64,000 nt of DNA from Alphaproteobacteria bacterium (GTDB lineage Bacteria > Pseudomonadota > Alphaproteobacteria > Caulobacterales > Aquidulcibacteraceae): assembly GCA_016124655.1 (NCBI GenBank), contig WGNI01000011.1, positions 1 to 64,000 on the forward strand, read 5' to 3'. The notes below the pieces were generated by a model. It ran no database searches. It saw only the letters and a list, made by a program, of their open reading frames with translations, and had not been told where the DNA came from. This document shows positions 28,439-36,562 of this stretch, in pieces (position 1 is the first letter of the stretch; each line of letters begins with the position of its first letter). The position numbers and the translations under genes are program-made.

Positions 28439-30508
28439 ATGTCGAAGAATCGCGTGAGTCTGATCGCCCTGGCGCTGGCGCCGCTGCTGGCCATCGCGGC
28501 CTGCGATCAGGTGTCCTCGGTTCTGGAGCGCGCCCGTGGGGCCGCGGAGTCCGGCGGCGGCCCGGCGCCGCTGGAATCGGTTGCCGTCGAGGCCCGCGCG
28601 ATCGCCGGCGAAGTCCTGCCGGACGGGGAAATCCAATCCCTGCTGGCTACGGAGCCGGTCATGGCCACGCCGGGCGAAATTATCGTTGGCGCCCGCGTCG
28701 AGAGCCAATTGGTGGCGAGCGCCGCCGCGCTCGGCATTTCCGGCAATTTCGTCAATCGCCTGCGCGCCGACGGCATGGACGCCTTCGAAGAGCTGCCCGA
28801 CGATCTCGTCGCCCGCGTCCGCGCCGCGGCCGAGGAGCGCGCCGGGACCGCCGCCCGCAACACCGCCAGGACCGTGATCGGCCGGCTGGGCCTGCAGGCC
28901 GACGCGGTGGAGGTGGACGTCAATCCCGGCGGCGTCGTGGTCATCGATCTGCGCCCGCAGCCGGGCCCAAGCCCGACCGCGCTCAATCCCGGCGCCGCCG
29001 CCGCGCCTGAGGCCGCAACGCCTGCGCCCGCCGCGGACGCCACGCCCGAGCAGATGGTGTGGACCGACGAGGCCTGCCCGCGCATCGTCAATGCGCGCGA
29101 TCTGGAGGCCAATCTCGAACTGGCCACCCGCTGCGCCGTCCAGCGCCTCTCCGCCTCGCGTCAATTCGAGTTCGTGGAGCCGAATTTCATCATCGACGTG
29201 CAGCTCGACCGGCTGTTCCCGCCGCGTCAGGAGCAGGCGCCCGCGCCGCGTCCGCCCGAAAGCAAGACCTTGCCGCCCGAGCCGAATGCGCCTGCAGCGG
29301 CCGGCTTGAGCCTGCCCAACGATCCGCTGGCCGCCTTCCAATGGCATTATCGCCCGCGCGGAACCGCCGCCGGCCAATCGCCGGGCGGCGCCGGTTTTGA
29401 AACCTTCTGGACGCGCGCGCGTCAGGTCGGCTCGCGCAATGTGCGCGTGGCCGTGCTCGACACCGGCCTCTTGAGCGATCACCCCGACATCGCCCAATCC
29501 GGCAATGTCGGCCCTGGCGTTGATCTGATCACGGCGTACGAACGCGCCGGCGACGACGACGGCATCGACACCAATCCCTACGACGTCGGCGATCGCTGCG
29601 GCGCCGCGCGGGAGAATTCCTATCACGGCACGCACGTGGCCGGCACGATCGGCGCGGTGGCCACCAATGATCGCATCGGCGTGGCCGGCGGGGCCTGGGA
29701 AGTCACCATCCTGCCTGTGCGTGTGCTGGGCCGCTGCGGCGGAGAATTGGCCGACATCGTCTCCGGCATCCGCTGGGCCGCCGGCCTTGCGCCCGCGATC
29801 GCCGAGAACGGCGCGCAATTCGTGAACTCCACGCCCGCCGACGTCATCAATATGAGCCTGAGCGTCGGCATTCCGTGCCCGGCCTCGATGCAGGCCGCGA
29901 TCGACGCCGCCGTCGCGCGCGGTTCGGTGATCGTTGTCGCCGCCGGCAACAAAGCGCGGCCCACGCAAAGCTATGCGCCCGCAAACTGCAACAACGTCAT
30001 CGTCGTCGGCGCCAATGACGCGCGCGGCGGCCTGGCCTTTTATTCCAATTTCGGCGCGGAAGTGGACATCTTGGCCCCCGGGGGCGACATCTTCACCGAC
30101 AGTGATGCCGATGGCCGTCCCGACGGCGTCTTGTCCTCGCGCGTGTCGAGCGAAGCGTGCACCGATCCCGCCACGAACGCCTCGGCGCCGACCTGCTATT
30201 ACGGCTTCCTGCAGGGCACCTCGATGGCCACGCCGCACGTTTCCGCGGCGCTGGCGCTGCTCGCCGCTCAGACCGGCTTGCGCGGGCGTCTGTTGGAGGA
30301 TGCGCTGTTCACCCGCGCGCTGGGTCCAATTGATCCCGCGCAATGCCGCATCGAGTGCGCGCGCAATCAATTCGCGACGCCGGTCGAAGGCCAGGCGGGC
30401 CAATGCATGCGCGCGTGCGGCCGAGGCATGCTCGATCTGGCCCGGGCCGCAAGCGCGCCGGTGTCCGCGCCGGTGACGCCGGCCGGCGGCATGCGGCGCA
30501 GGCGATGA
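28439..30508 (+). CDS. subtilisin-like (S8) lipoprotein serine protease
   Basis: The 689-residue precursor has a lipoprotein signal (lipobox IAAC, Cys22), a long Pro/Ala-rich pro-region, and a C-terminal peptidase S8 domain. The catalytic triad is visible: Asp341 (VAVLDTGL), His396 (YHGTHVAG) and Ser595 (GTSMATPH), with the oxyanion Asn in VVAAGN. Six or more cysteines in the catalytic domain suggest disulfides and a periplasmic or surface location. Residues near 247 (FEFVEPNF) look like the end of an inhibitor I9-type propeptide. The next gene encodes a small protein with the same type of ending. Confidence 0.9.
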   Translation: MSKNRVSLIALALAPLLAIAACDQVSSVLERARGAAESGGGPAPLESVAVEARAIAGEVLPDGEIQSLLATEPVMATPGEIIVGARVESQLVASAAALGISGNFVNRLRADGMDAFEELPDDLVARVRAAAEERAGTAARNTARTVIGRLGLQADAVEVDVNPGGVVVIDLRPQPGPSPTALNPGAAAAPEAATPAPAADATPEQMVWTDEACPRIVNARDLEANLELATRCAVQRLSASRQFEFVEPNFIIDVQLDRLFPPRQEQAPAPRPPESKTLPPEPNAPAAAGLSLPNDPLAAFQWHYRPRGTAAGQSPGGAGFETFWTRARQVGSRNVRVAVLDTGLLSDHPDIAQSGNVGPGVDLITAYERAGDDDGIDTNPYDVGDRCGAARENSYHGTHVAGTIGAVATNDRIGVAGGAWEVTILPVRVLGRCGGELADIVSGIRWAAGLAPAIAENGAQFVNSTPADVINMSLSVGIPCPASMQAAIDAAVARGSVIVVAAGNKARPTQSYAPANCNNVIVVGANDARGGLAFYSNFGAEVDILAPGGDIFTDSDADGRPDGVLSSRVSSEACTDPATNASAPTCYYGFLQGTSMATPHVSAALALLAAQTGLRGRLLEDALFTRALGPIDPAQCRIECARNQFATPVEGQAGQCMRACGRGMLDLARAASAPVSAPVTPAGGMRRRR

Positions 30509-30562
30509 AACATTGAAGGATCGCGCGTTCGGCGGCGCGCGCGATCGCTGGAGGTCCGCAGC

Positions 30563-31114
30563 ATGGACCGCAAGATGTTGCGCAATGCAGGCCTCGGCAT
30601 AGGCGGAGTGTGCCTCGCCGGCGCGCTGGGCCTCGCGCTGGAGAACCGTGCGACCGAGCCTTCGCCGGCTGCGCCGCCCGCCGCCGTCGCGCCCGCACCA
30701 GCGCCGCCGCCGGCTGAACAAATCGCTCCGCCAGCGCAGGCGCCGGTCGCCGATCCCGCCAGCGCGCCGGGCCCCGCGACCGAGTCGACGCCATCCGGCG
30801 CCAGCGTCAGCTTCATCGTGCGGTTCGAAGACAGCCATCCGATCGGGCAGGCCCAAGCGCTGGAGGCGCAAGGCCGCCACGCCGACGCCGTGAACGCCGC
30901 GCAGCGCGCCGTTCGCCGGGACCGTGCGCTGCGCGGCCTGTGCTTTGATCGCTTCACCGCTGGCGGATTTGAAACCGTGCTCGCCTCGTGCGACGCCGTT
31001 GCGCCCGCCCAGCAGGCGGATTTTGCGCGGCGCTGGAGCGCGCGCTTGTCGGCCCTGGATGGCGTGGACTACGCAGAGCCGAACGCCATCGCCCAGCCCG
31101 ACCGCGGCGCCTGA
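30563..31114 (+). CDS. secreted or anchored protein resembling a protease propeptide
   Basis: The 183-residue product has an N-terminal hydrophobic segment (about 8-27), a Pro/Ala linker (about 33-75) and a compact C-terminal domain. That domain starts with VSFIVRFEDSHPIG and ends with ALDGVDYAEPNAIAQP (Glu172-Pro-Asn), which fits the strand pattern of inhibitor I9/subtilisin propeptides (start V-x-F/L, end V-x-Y-V/A-E-P-N). A Cys pair (LCFD, ASCD) is present. It follows the subtilase gene by 54 bases. I infer that it could fold or inhibit that protease in trans; this is not an established family member. Confidence 0.65.
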   Translation: MDRKMLRNAGLGIGGVCLAGALGLALENRATEPSPAAPPAAVAPAPAPPPAEQIAPPAQAPVADPASAPGPATESTPSGASVSFIVRFEDSHPIGQAQALEAQGRHADAVNAAQRAVRRDRALRGLCFDRFTAGGFETVLASCDAVAPAQQADFARRWSARLSALDGVDYAEPNAIAQPDRGA

Positions 31115-31143
31115 TCCCAGGCGGTGCGGCAAGGAGACACTGC

Positions 31144-32040
31144 ATGCAAAGCGCAGCCCAGCGCACCGAAGCCGAGCCCTTCGTCGATCGTTTCGCCAGA
31201 ACCGCCGACGGATTGAAGCTGCACGCGCGCGAATACGCGCCGCTGCCGCCGGAAACCGGACTGCCGGTAATTTGCCTGCACGGGCTGACGCGCAATGCGA
31301 GGGACTTTGAAATCGTCGCCCCGCGTATTGCTGCGCTCGGCCGGCGCACCATCGCAATCGATGTGCGCGGCCGCGGCGGCTCCGATCGCGATGCCGACCC
31401 CGCGCACTACACTGCCGCAGTCTACGCGCAGGACATCATCGCCGCGATGACGCAATTCGATGTGCCGCGCGCGGTGTTTGTCGGCGCCTCGATGGGCGGC
31501 TTGATCACCATGCTGATCGCGTCCTTTGCGCCCGATCGCGTCGCCGCCGCCGTGCTCAACGATATCGGGCCGGAATTGAATCCGGCGGGCCTCAAGCGCA
31601 TCGCCGGTTTCGTGGGTCAACAGCCCGCCGTGTCGACTTGGAAAGCCGCCGCCGACGCTGCGCGCGCCAACAACGAACACGCCTTTCCCCACCGCGACGC
31701 CGCGTTCTGGGACGCGTTCGCGCGCCGCACCTATGTCGCGCGCGCCGATGGCCTGGTCGAGCCGGACTACGATCCGATGATCGCGCTGGCGTTTCAGGGC
31801 CAGGACGAGGACGCGCCGCCGCCGGACATGACGCAGTTTTTCGATGCGCTGGCGAAGGCGCCGATCCTTCTTGTGCGCGGCGGAACCAGCGATCTCATTT
31901 CCGCCGACCATGTCGCGCGCATGCGCGCCCGCGCCAAGGATTTTACAAGCGTGGAGCTGGAGGGGATTGGCCATGCGCCGATGCTCGATGAACCAGAGGC
32001 CTGGCACGCGATGATCGATTTTCTCGCGCGCGTGCCTTGA
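31144..32040 (+). CDS. alpha/beta hydrolase
   Basis: This 298-residue enzyme has the alpha/beta hydrolase fold: LPVICLHGLTRNARDF (oxyanion region), nucleophile elbow VGASMGG (Ser116), an acid in VRGGTSDLIS, and His in GIGHAPMLDEPEAW. The ARD motif after HGLTRN and the RGRGGSDRD stretch are common in esterases and C-C bond hydrolases of aromatic catabolism, but the substrate is unknown. ATG 31144 has AAGGAG upstream. It lies 29 bases behind the propeptide-like gene and 21 bases before the GFA gene. Confidence 0.88.
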   Translation: MQSAAQRTEAEPFVDRFARTADGLKLHAREYAPLPPETGLPVICLHGLTRNARDFEIVAPRIAALGRRTIAIDVRGRGGSDRDADPAHYTAAVYAQDIIAAMTQFDVPRAVFVGASMGGLITMLIASFAPDRVAAAVLNDIGPELNPAGLKRIAGFVGQQPAVSTWKAAADAARANNEHAFPHRDAAFWDAFARRTYVARADGLVEPDYDPMIALAFQGQDEDAPPPDMTQFFDALAKAPILLVRGGTSDLISADHVARMRARAKDFTSVELEGIGHAPMLDEPEAWHAMIDFLARVP

Positions 32041-32061
32041 GACGAGGGGGCGCGGCGCGGC

Positions 32062-32562
32062 ATGAGCGAACCGAACGCGATAGATTTCGGCCGGCTCGCG
32101 GAAGCGCACAAACGGCTGCGAGCCATGCCTGCGCCTTTCGAAGGCGGGTGTTTTTGCGGAGCGTTCCGCTACCGCTGCTCCAAGCCGCCGTTTTGGAGTT
32201 CAAACTGTCACTGCAGGGCTTGTCAAAAGCTCACCGGCAGTTCGTTCTCGACTGCGTTCACAGTCAAGGCGGACGGATTTGAAGTGCTGTCTGGCGAAGC
32301 CTTCAAGTTTGACCGCGTGGCCGAGTCTGAGGATGTGGTCACAGTCACGCGCTGCGCAACGTGCGGCGTCTGGGTGTTCGCGGAACGCGCCAGCAAGCCG
32401 GAGTATCGAAGCATCCTTGCGTCGACCTTGGACGATGCGTCCAAATTCGTTCTCATCTCGGATGTGTTCGTGACCGAAGCTGCGCCCTGGACCGTGTTCG
32501 ATCCAGCGCTGACGCAGTTTCAAAAAATGCCGGAAGATGAGCTTCCCGCGAGCGCGCCTTAG
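32062..32562 (+). CDS. GFA/CENP-V domain zinc-binding protein
   Basis: The 166-residue protein has the GFA fold with zinc-ligand cysteines Cys30/Cys32 (GGCFCGAFRYRC), Cys49/Cys51/Cys54 (NCHCRACQKLTGS) and Cys98/Cys101 (RCATCG). The family is named after the glutathione-dependent formaldehyde-activating enzyme, but most members have no proven activity. It follows the alpha/beta hydrolase gene by 21 bases on the same strand. Confidence 0.9.
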   Translation: MSEPNAIDFGRLAEAHKRLRAMPAPFEGGCFCGAFRYRCSKPPFWSSNCHCRACQKLTGSSFSTAFTVKADGFEVLSGEAFKFDRVAESEDVVTVTRCATCGVWVFAERASKPEYRSILASTLDDASKFVLISDVFVTEAAPWTVFDPALTQFQKMPEDELPASAP

Positions 32563-32606
32563 AACACAGCGTCCGGCGATATACCACCGCGCCCGCCTAG
32601 CCCCTC

Positions 32607-33623
32607 TCACCCCATCGGATAGAGAATCTCCTTCGACACCGCGTTGATGGCTTTGAGCGTCTCCGGCGCGAGCGTCACTTCCGCCGCCGCCAAAATATCG
32701 GCCATCTGATCAGCGTGCGTGGCGCCGACAATGGTGGACGCGACGAAGTCGTGTTGCTTACTCCACGCCGTCGCCAGCGTCGTCACAGACATCCCGGCCT
32801 CTTTGGCGATCGCCGCGAAGCGCTCCGTCGCCGCGAGGCTGCGCTCATTGACGAACCGCCGCGCCATCGCGCCCTGACGGCCGCCGATCTTCAGATAGCT
32901 GGAAAAGCGCGCGCCCTCCGGCAAGTTTCCGTCCTGATATTTCCCCGTCAGCACGCCGCCCGCGAGCGGCGAATACGGGATCAGGCTCACGCCTTCCTGC
33001 CGGCACACCTGCGCCAGCTCGTCTTCGAAGCGGCGATTGTTGAGGCTGAAATTGTTCTGGATCGTGTCGTAGCGCGCCAGGCCGTTGCGCTCCGAAACCG
33101 CAAGGCTCTTCATCAGCCCCCACGCCGTTTCGTTGGAGCAGCCCAGCACCCGCACCTTGCCCGCGCGCACCAGATCGTCGACTGCATCGAGCGCTTCTTC
33201 ATAGCGCGCGCCGTGATCGGGCCAGTGCGTCTGGTAGAGGTCGATATAATCGGTCTGCAGCCGCGTCAGGCTCGCTTCCACCGCGCGCATGACATTGTGG
33301 CGGTCCAGCGCGGTCATGCCCGCGCGCTGCGAAGCACGCAGCCATCCATGGCTGGGCCCACACACCTTGGTAGCCATGATGATGGCGTCGCGGTTCTTCG
33401 TCTTCATCCAGCGGCCGACAATCTCTTCCGTGCGGCCTGCCCACTTTTCGTCCGGCGGCACTGGATAGTTCTCCGCCGTGTCAAAGAAATTGATGCCCGC
33501 GTCGAACGCCATGTCGAGGATGCGGATCGACATCGCTTCATCGGCCTGATTGCCGAACGTCATCGTCCCCATGCAGATGTCGGACACCGCGATCGCGCTT
33601 TTTCCCAGTCTTTTGCTTTGCAT
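32607..33623 (-). CDS. aldo/keto reductase
   Basis: This 338-residue NADPH-dependent oxidoreductase has the AKR barrel. Catalytic residues appear in FFDTAENYPV (Asp, Tyr), MATKVCG (Lys) and YQTHWPD (His). The GCSNETAW and IPYSPLAGGVLTGKY stretches are typical of the AKR group that includes E. coli Tas/YajO-type proteins. The substrate is unknown. I start at ATG 33623, six bases after AAGGGGG; two upstream ATGs lie in or before that site. It is divergent from the SDR gene. Confidence 0.9.
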   Translation of the reverse strand: MQSKRLGKSAIAVSDICMGTMTFGNQADEAMSIRILDMAFDAGINFFDTAENYPVPPDEKWAGRTEEIVGRWMKTKNRDAIIMATKVCGPSHGWLRASQRAGMTALDRHNVMRAVEASLTRLQTDYIDLYQTHWPDHGARYEEALDAVDDLVRAGKVRVLGCSNETAWGLMKSLAVSERNGLARYDTIQNNFSLNNRRFEDELAQVCRQEGVSLIPYSPLAGGVLTGKYQDGNLPEGARFSSYLKIGGRQGAMARRFVNERSLAATERFAAIAKEAGMSVTTLATAWSKQHDFVASTIVGATHADQMADILAAAEVTLAPETLKAINAVSKEILYPMG

Positions 33624-33735
33624 GCGCATCCCCCTTATCGTCGGCCGCAAGCGTTGATACGCAGCTTGACCTGCGGCGCCTAGAGCAGGCGCTGCAACGG
33701 CAGCCTCAATCGGCGCGCAAATACGGAGGAGCGCG

Positions 33736-34512
33736 ATGGCCGACTATCCCTTGCCCAATGTGTCCCACGATCTCAGCGGTCAGACCGCTTTGGTCACCGG
33801 CGCATCCTCAGGCCTTGGCCTGCGCTTTGCCCACGTTCTGGCCGCGTGCGGCGCGCGCGTCGCGCTGACGGGCCGGCGTCTGGAGCGGCTGGAGGCGGTG
33901 GCGGAAGAAATCCGCGCCAAGGGCGGAGAGGCGGTCCCCCTCGCGCTCGACGTCACCGACACCGAACAGCTCATGGGCGTCGTCGCCCGCGCGGAAGAGG
34001 CGCTGGGGCTCGTCACGATCCTCATCAACAATGCCGGCATTCCCGATGCGCAGCGCGCGCATAAAATGCCGATCGAGCTGATCGATCGCGTGCTCGATAC
34101 CAACGTGCGCGCGCCCTACGTTCTGGCGTGCAATGTCGCGCGCCGCTTGATCGAAGAGAAAAAGCCCGGCCGGATCGTCAACATCGCGTCCGTCGCGGCC
34201 TATCGCTATTCCGGCGAAGGCGCAGCGCTCTATTCGATTTCGAAATCCGCGGTCGTGCGCATGACGGAAGCGCTCGCCGTGGAATGGGCGCGCTTCAACA
34301 TCAATGTTAACGGCATCGCGCCCGGCGCATTTTCGTCCGAGATGATGGACGGCATGCTCTCGCGCATGGGCGATATTTCGAAACATTTTCCCCGCGGCCG
34401 GATCGGCGATCCCGCGCAGATGGATTCAACGCTTTTATATTTCTTGTCGCCCGCGTCGGACTTCGTCTCCGGCACGATCGTCAAGATCGACGACATGCAG
34501 GGCCCGCGCTAG
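33736..34512 (+). CDS. short-chain dehydrogenase/reductase
   Basis: The 258-residue enzyme is a classical SDR: cofactor loop TGASSGLG (21-28), NNAG, catalytic Ser in NIASVAAY and the YxxxK pair in YSISK. An Arg after the second strand (LTGRR) suggests NADP(H) preference. The C-terminal DDMQGPR is in place of the usual VDGG. GGAGGAG precedes the ATG. Substrate unknown. Confidence 0.9.
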   Translation: MADYPLPNVSHDLSGQTALVTGASSGLGLRFAHVLAACGARVALTGRRLERLEAVAEEIRAKGGEAVPLALDVTDTEQLMGVVARAEEALGLVTILINNAGIPDAQRAHKMPIELIDRVLDTNVRAPYVLACNVARRLIEEKKPGRIVNIASVAAYRYSGEGAALYSISKSAVVRMTEALAVEWARFNINVNGIAPGAFSSEMMDGMLSRMGDISKHFPRGRIGDPAQMDSTLLYFLSPASDFVSGTIVKIDDMQGPR

Positions 34513-34560
34513 ACCGCGTTCAGGAAAAGTGGATACCGGTTTTCCGTCCGAACGCGGTCT
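34511..34560. repeat. palindromic repeat overlapping the SDR stop codon
   Basis: Perfect 11-base outer stem AGACCGCGTTC/GAACGCGGTCT with an inner GGAAAA/TTTTCC pair around GTGGATACCGG. I recognise this core (CGTTCAGGAAAAGTGG...CCGGTTTTCCGTC) as a dispersed alphaproteobacterial palindrome. It starts within the SDR stop codon and may end the transcript, though it lacks a T-run. Confidence 0.75.
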
Positions 34561-34763
34561 CACTACATGCTCATTGCGGTTTCCGGGCGGCCGACCGGCT
34601 TCCACTCGGCCTGAAACCGCAATAGCCGTGGGAATGCGCCGAATTCAGCCAGCGCCCGTTGACCGAGGCCAGGGCGTCCGGCACATCCAAGGCGAGCTTT
34701 GCGCTCGGACTTTAGTTGCGGAAAAACGAAACGGGCCAGAGCCGGGCCCAGGAAAGGGTCGCG

Positions 34764-35207
34764 ATGGATACCGTTAAAGATGCTCTGGCCAAGAAGCCTG
34801 GCGTCCTGATCCAGGTTCGCTCCAGCGATATGGTCGTCGAAGCCTTGCGCCTGATGCGCGACAACAAAGTCCGATCCGTGCTGGTGATGGACGATGAAAA
34901 TCTTGTGGGAATCGTGACCCAGGGCGACTGCGCCATCAAGGTGCTGCTGCCGGGGCTCGACGCGAAACAAACGCCCGTCAGCCAGGTGATGACCGCCAAT
35001 CCCGTCACGGTCACGCCGGAAGACCAATTGGAAACCTGCATGGGGCTGATGGCCAAGCGCGGCTTCCGCCATCTGCCGGTGTTGGAAGGGAGCAAGGTCG
35101 TCGGCGTGATCTCGATCGGAGACGTCGTGAAGGACGTCATTCGCAATCTGGAGCTCAACGTCCGCGACCTTATGGGCTTCGTCATGAAGGACGGCCCGGG
35201 GGGCTGA
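34764..35207 (+). CDS. CBS-domain pair protein
   Basis: The 147-residue protein consists of two CBS motifs (a Bateman module): VEALRLMRDNKVRSVLVMD...VGIVTQGDCA and METCMGLMAKRGFRHLPVLE...VGVISIGDVV. CBS pairs bind adenosine nucleotides and act as energy or stress sensors, usually on partner proteins. No partner domain is fused here and no target is evident nearby. The ATG at 34764 has AAAGGG upstream. Confidence 0.9.
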   Translation: MDTVKDALAKKPGVLIQVRSSDMVVEALRLMRDNKVRSVLVMDDENLVGIVTQGDCAIKVLLPGLDAKQTPVSQVMTANPVTVTPEDQLETCMGLMAKRGFRHLPVLEGSKVVGVISIGDVVKDVIRNLELNVRDLMGFVMKDGPGG

Positions 35208-35350
35208 AGGGCGGACATCCCGACTCGCGCCTCATTGAGAATGGCTTTGCCCATTGCAGAAATGGTGTTGCGAGCGGCTGGCGCGGTTCAATTAGTCCAG
35301 CGGCGTGCGCATCGCGCAACCGGAAGTGAATCGCCGCAAGGCTCCATCGT

Positions 35351-35504
35351 CCTTCTCCCCTTGTGGGAGAAGGTGGTCGAGCTGAGCGAGACCGGATGAG
35401 GGGTGAACGCGCAAGTCTTTCAAAGCGGGCGCCCGCACCCCTCACCCGCGTTTGGAATGTGGCGACGTCGCGCCCTCGATCCCTCTCCCACACGGGGAGA
35501 GGAG
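35351..35504. repeat. dispersed palindromic repeat region between the CBS gene and a small lipoprotein gene
   Basis: This fills much of the 341-base gap between 35208 and 35548. It starts with CCTTCTCCCCTTGTGGGAG and its partner arm, continues into GGATGAGGGGTG, and ends with an inverted counterpart (CACCCCTCACCCG, then CCTCTCCCACACGGGGAGAG). It is a well-known style of alphaproteobacterial intergenic repeat, in the same general class as 6929-7035 and 11299-11487. I see no gene in this gap. Confidence 0.78.
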
Positions 35505-35548
35505 CGATGTCGCGTCCGCGCCCGGCGTCTGTTTTTCGTCAAACGAGG

Positions 35549-35809
35549 TCACTCAGCGGGCCGGTTCACCCACTGTCGAACACCGCCATGTCGAACGCAC
35601 GCCTCACGTCTTTTGTCGCTGTAGGAAAAATAGTCATCTCGGCAGATCGCGGTCACGGGCGGCGGCGGAAGCGGTATCGGCTCGGAGCCGCCATCGCGGG
35701 GCCGACCGTACCGCACGCCATACTGGACTGGGGTCGCGGTTGGGTCGTCTAGGATTGGACTGGCGCAGGCGCTTAGAAGCAGCAGAGCGGCGGTGAGTGC
35801 GGCCTTCAC
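35549..35809 (-). CDS. small DUF3761-like lipoprotein
   Basis: The 86-residue product begins with a lipoprotein signal (lipobox LLSAC, Cys15) and ends in ICRDDYFSYSDKRREACVRHGGVRQW. That resembles DUF3761, whose core is C-x-D-G-x-Y-S...C-x-x-H-G-G-V-x-x-W. Function unknown. I use GTG 35809, which follows GGAGGAAGAC and places the signal at the N-terminus; earlier in-frame starts would precede the lipoprotein signal with a charged extension. Confidence 0.65.
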   Translation of the reverse strand: MKAALTAALLLLSACASPILDDPTATPVQYGVRYGRPRDGGSEPIPLPPPPVTAICRDDYFSYSDKRREACVRHGGVRQWVNRPAE

Positions 35810-35880
35810 GTCTTCCTCCACGATAGCGGATAGTGCTCTGGCGTGCGGAGCCATGACATCATCTCGCCGAAGGCGGACGT

Positions 35881-36401
35881 TCAACGGCGCGGCTCATAGA
35901 GCGCGCGAAGCCACGCCCATCTCTCTTCGGAACTCCCTAGAGAACGCTCATAGGCCTCAACCCAGCCAATGAAATGGTGGGGGTTCGGATTGGCCTTCAA
36001 TGTGAGATAATAGTGCGCGCGCATCGCCATGTAGAGCGCGCCTTCGTGATGGAAGAATTCTTCGTCTTGAACCGGGATCCGAATGGAAGCGCAAAAGTGC
36101 TCGTCCCGAAACTACCGATAGCGTTCCCGCATAAGAGCATCGGCCTCGTCAGGCGAGTATTCGTACAATCGCTGCAACACGATTGCCGCCCGTTCGAACA
36201 AGGCGTTCGTCGAGCGATCAGAGGAGAGCGGCGAACTCACCACGCGATCGTACGCGGCGGTTTGAGTTCCGCAATGTCCGTCTCGGGCCATTTCCAGTCC
36301 AACGGGTGACCAAAGGAAATCAACAGAAAGGGGCCAATCGCCGCCGGCAGTCCGCCACGCCCTGTGCGCCAGATCTCCAAAGCGCCCCGCCCACGCCCCA
36401 T
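35881..36401 (-). pseudogene. decayed gene with an in-frame amber stop and a probable frameshift
   Basis: Read on the minus strand, the segment with RAAIVLQRLYEYSPDEADAL ends at TAG (36112-36114), but the same frame continues as FRDEHFCASIRIPVQDEEFF, then YYLTLKANPNPHHFIGWVEA and stops at 35881. The continuation looks like real protein (aromatic-rich, natural composition). Upstream, a different frame from ATG 36401 encodes a plausible N-terminus (GPFLLISFGHPLDWKWPETD) and ends at TGA 36237-36239, where the downstream frame takes over. The simplest view is one gene broken by a frameshift near 36240 and an amber stop. I do not recognise the family; a sequencing error cannot be excluded. Confidence 0.6.
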
Positions 36402-36562
36402 TTGCTCCCCGCGCGGCGCTATGGCACAAAAAACAAGCGAGACGGCTTGTTTTCGCGCGGCGTCCGGCAAGCTTGGCCCAACCAGCCAGGCCGCCGGCAG
36501 ACCAGAGCAGGGCCTAAGCAGGCCCAGAGAAGACGCAGAGAAGACCGACAAGGGAGCGCGCC

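Noticed and set aside
28415-31357. A 980-codon open frame on the minus strand opposite the subtilase gene
   Set aside because: It mirrors the coding strand in GC-rich sequence, has no family motifs, and lies opposite a protease with a complete catalytic triad and signal peptide.
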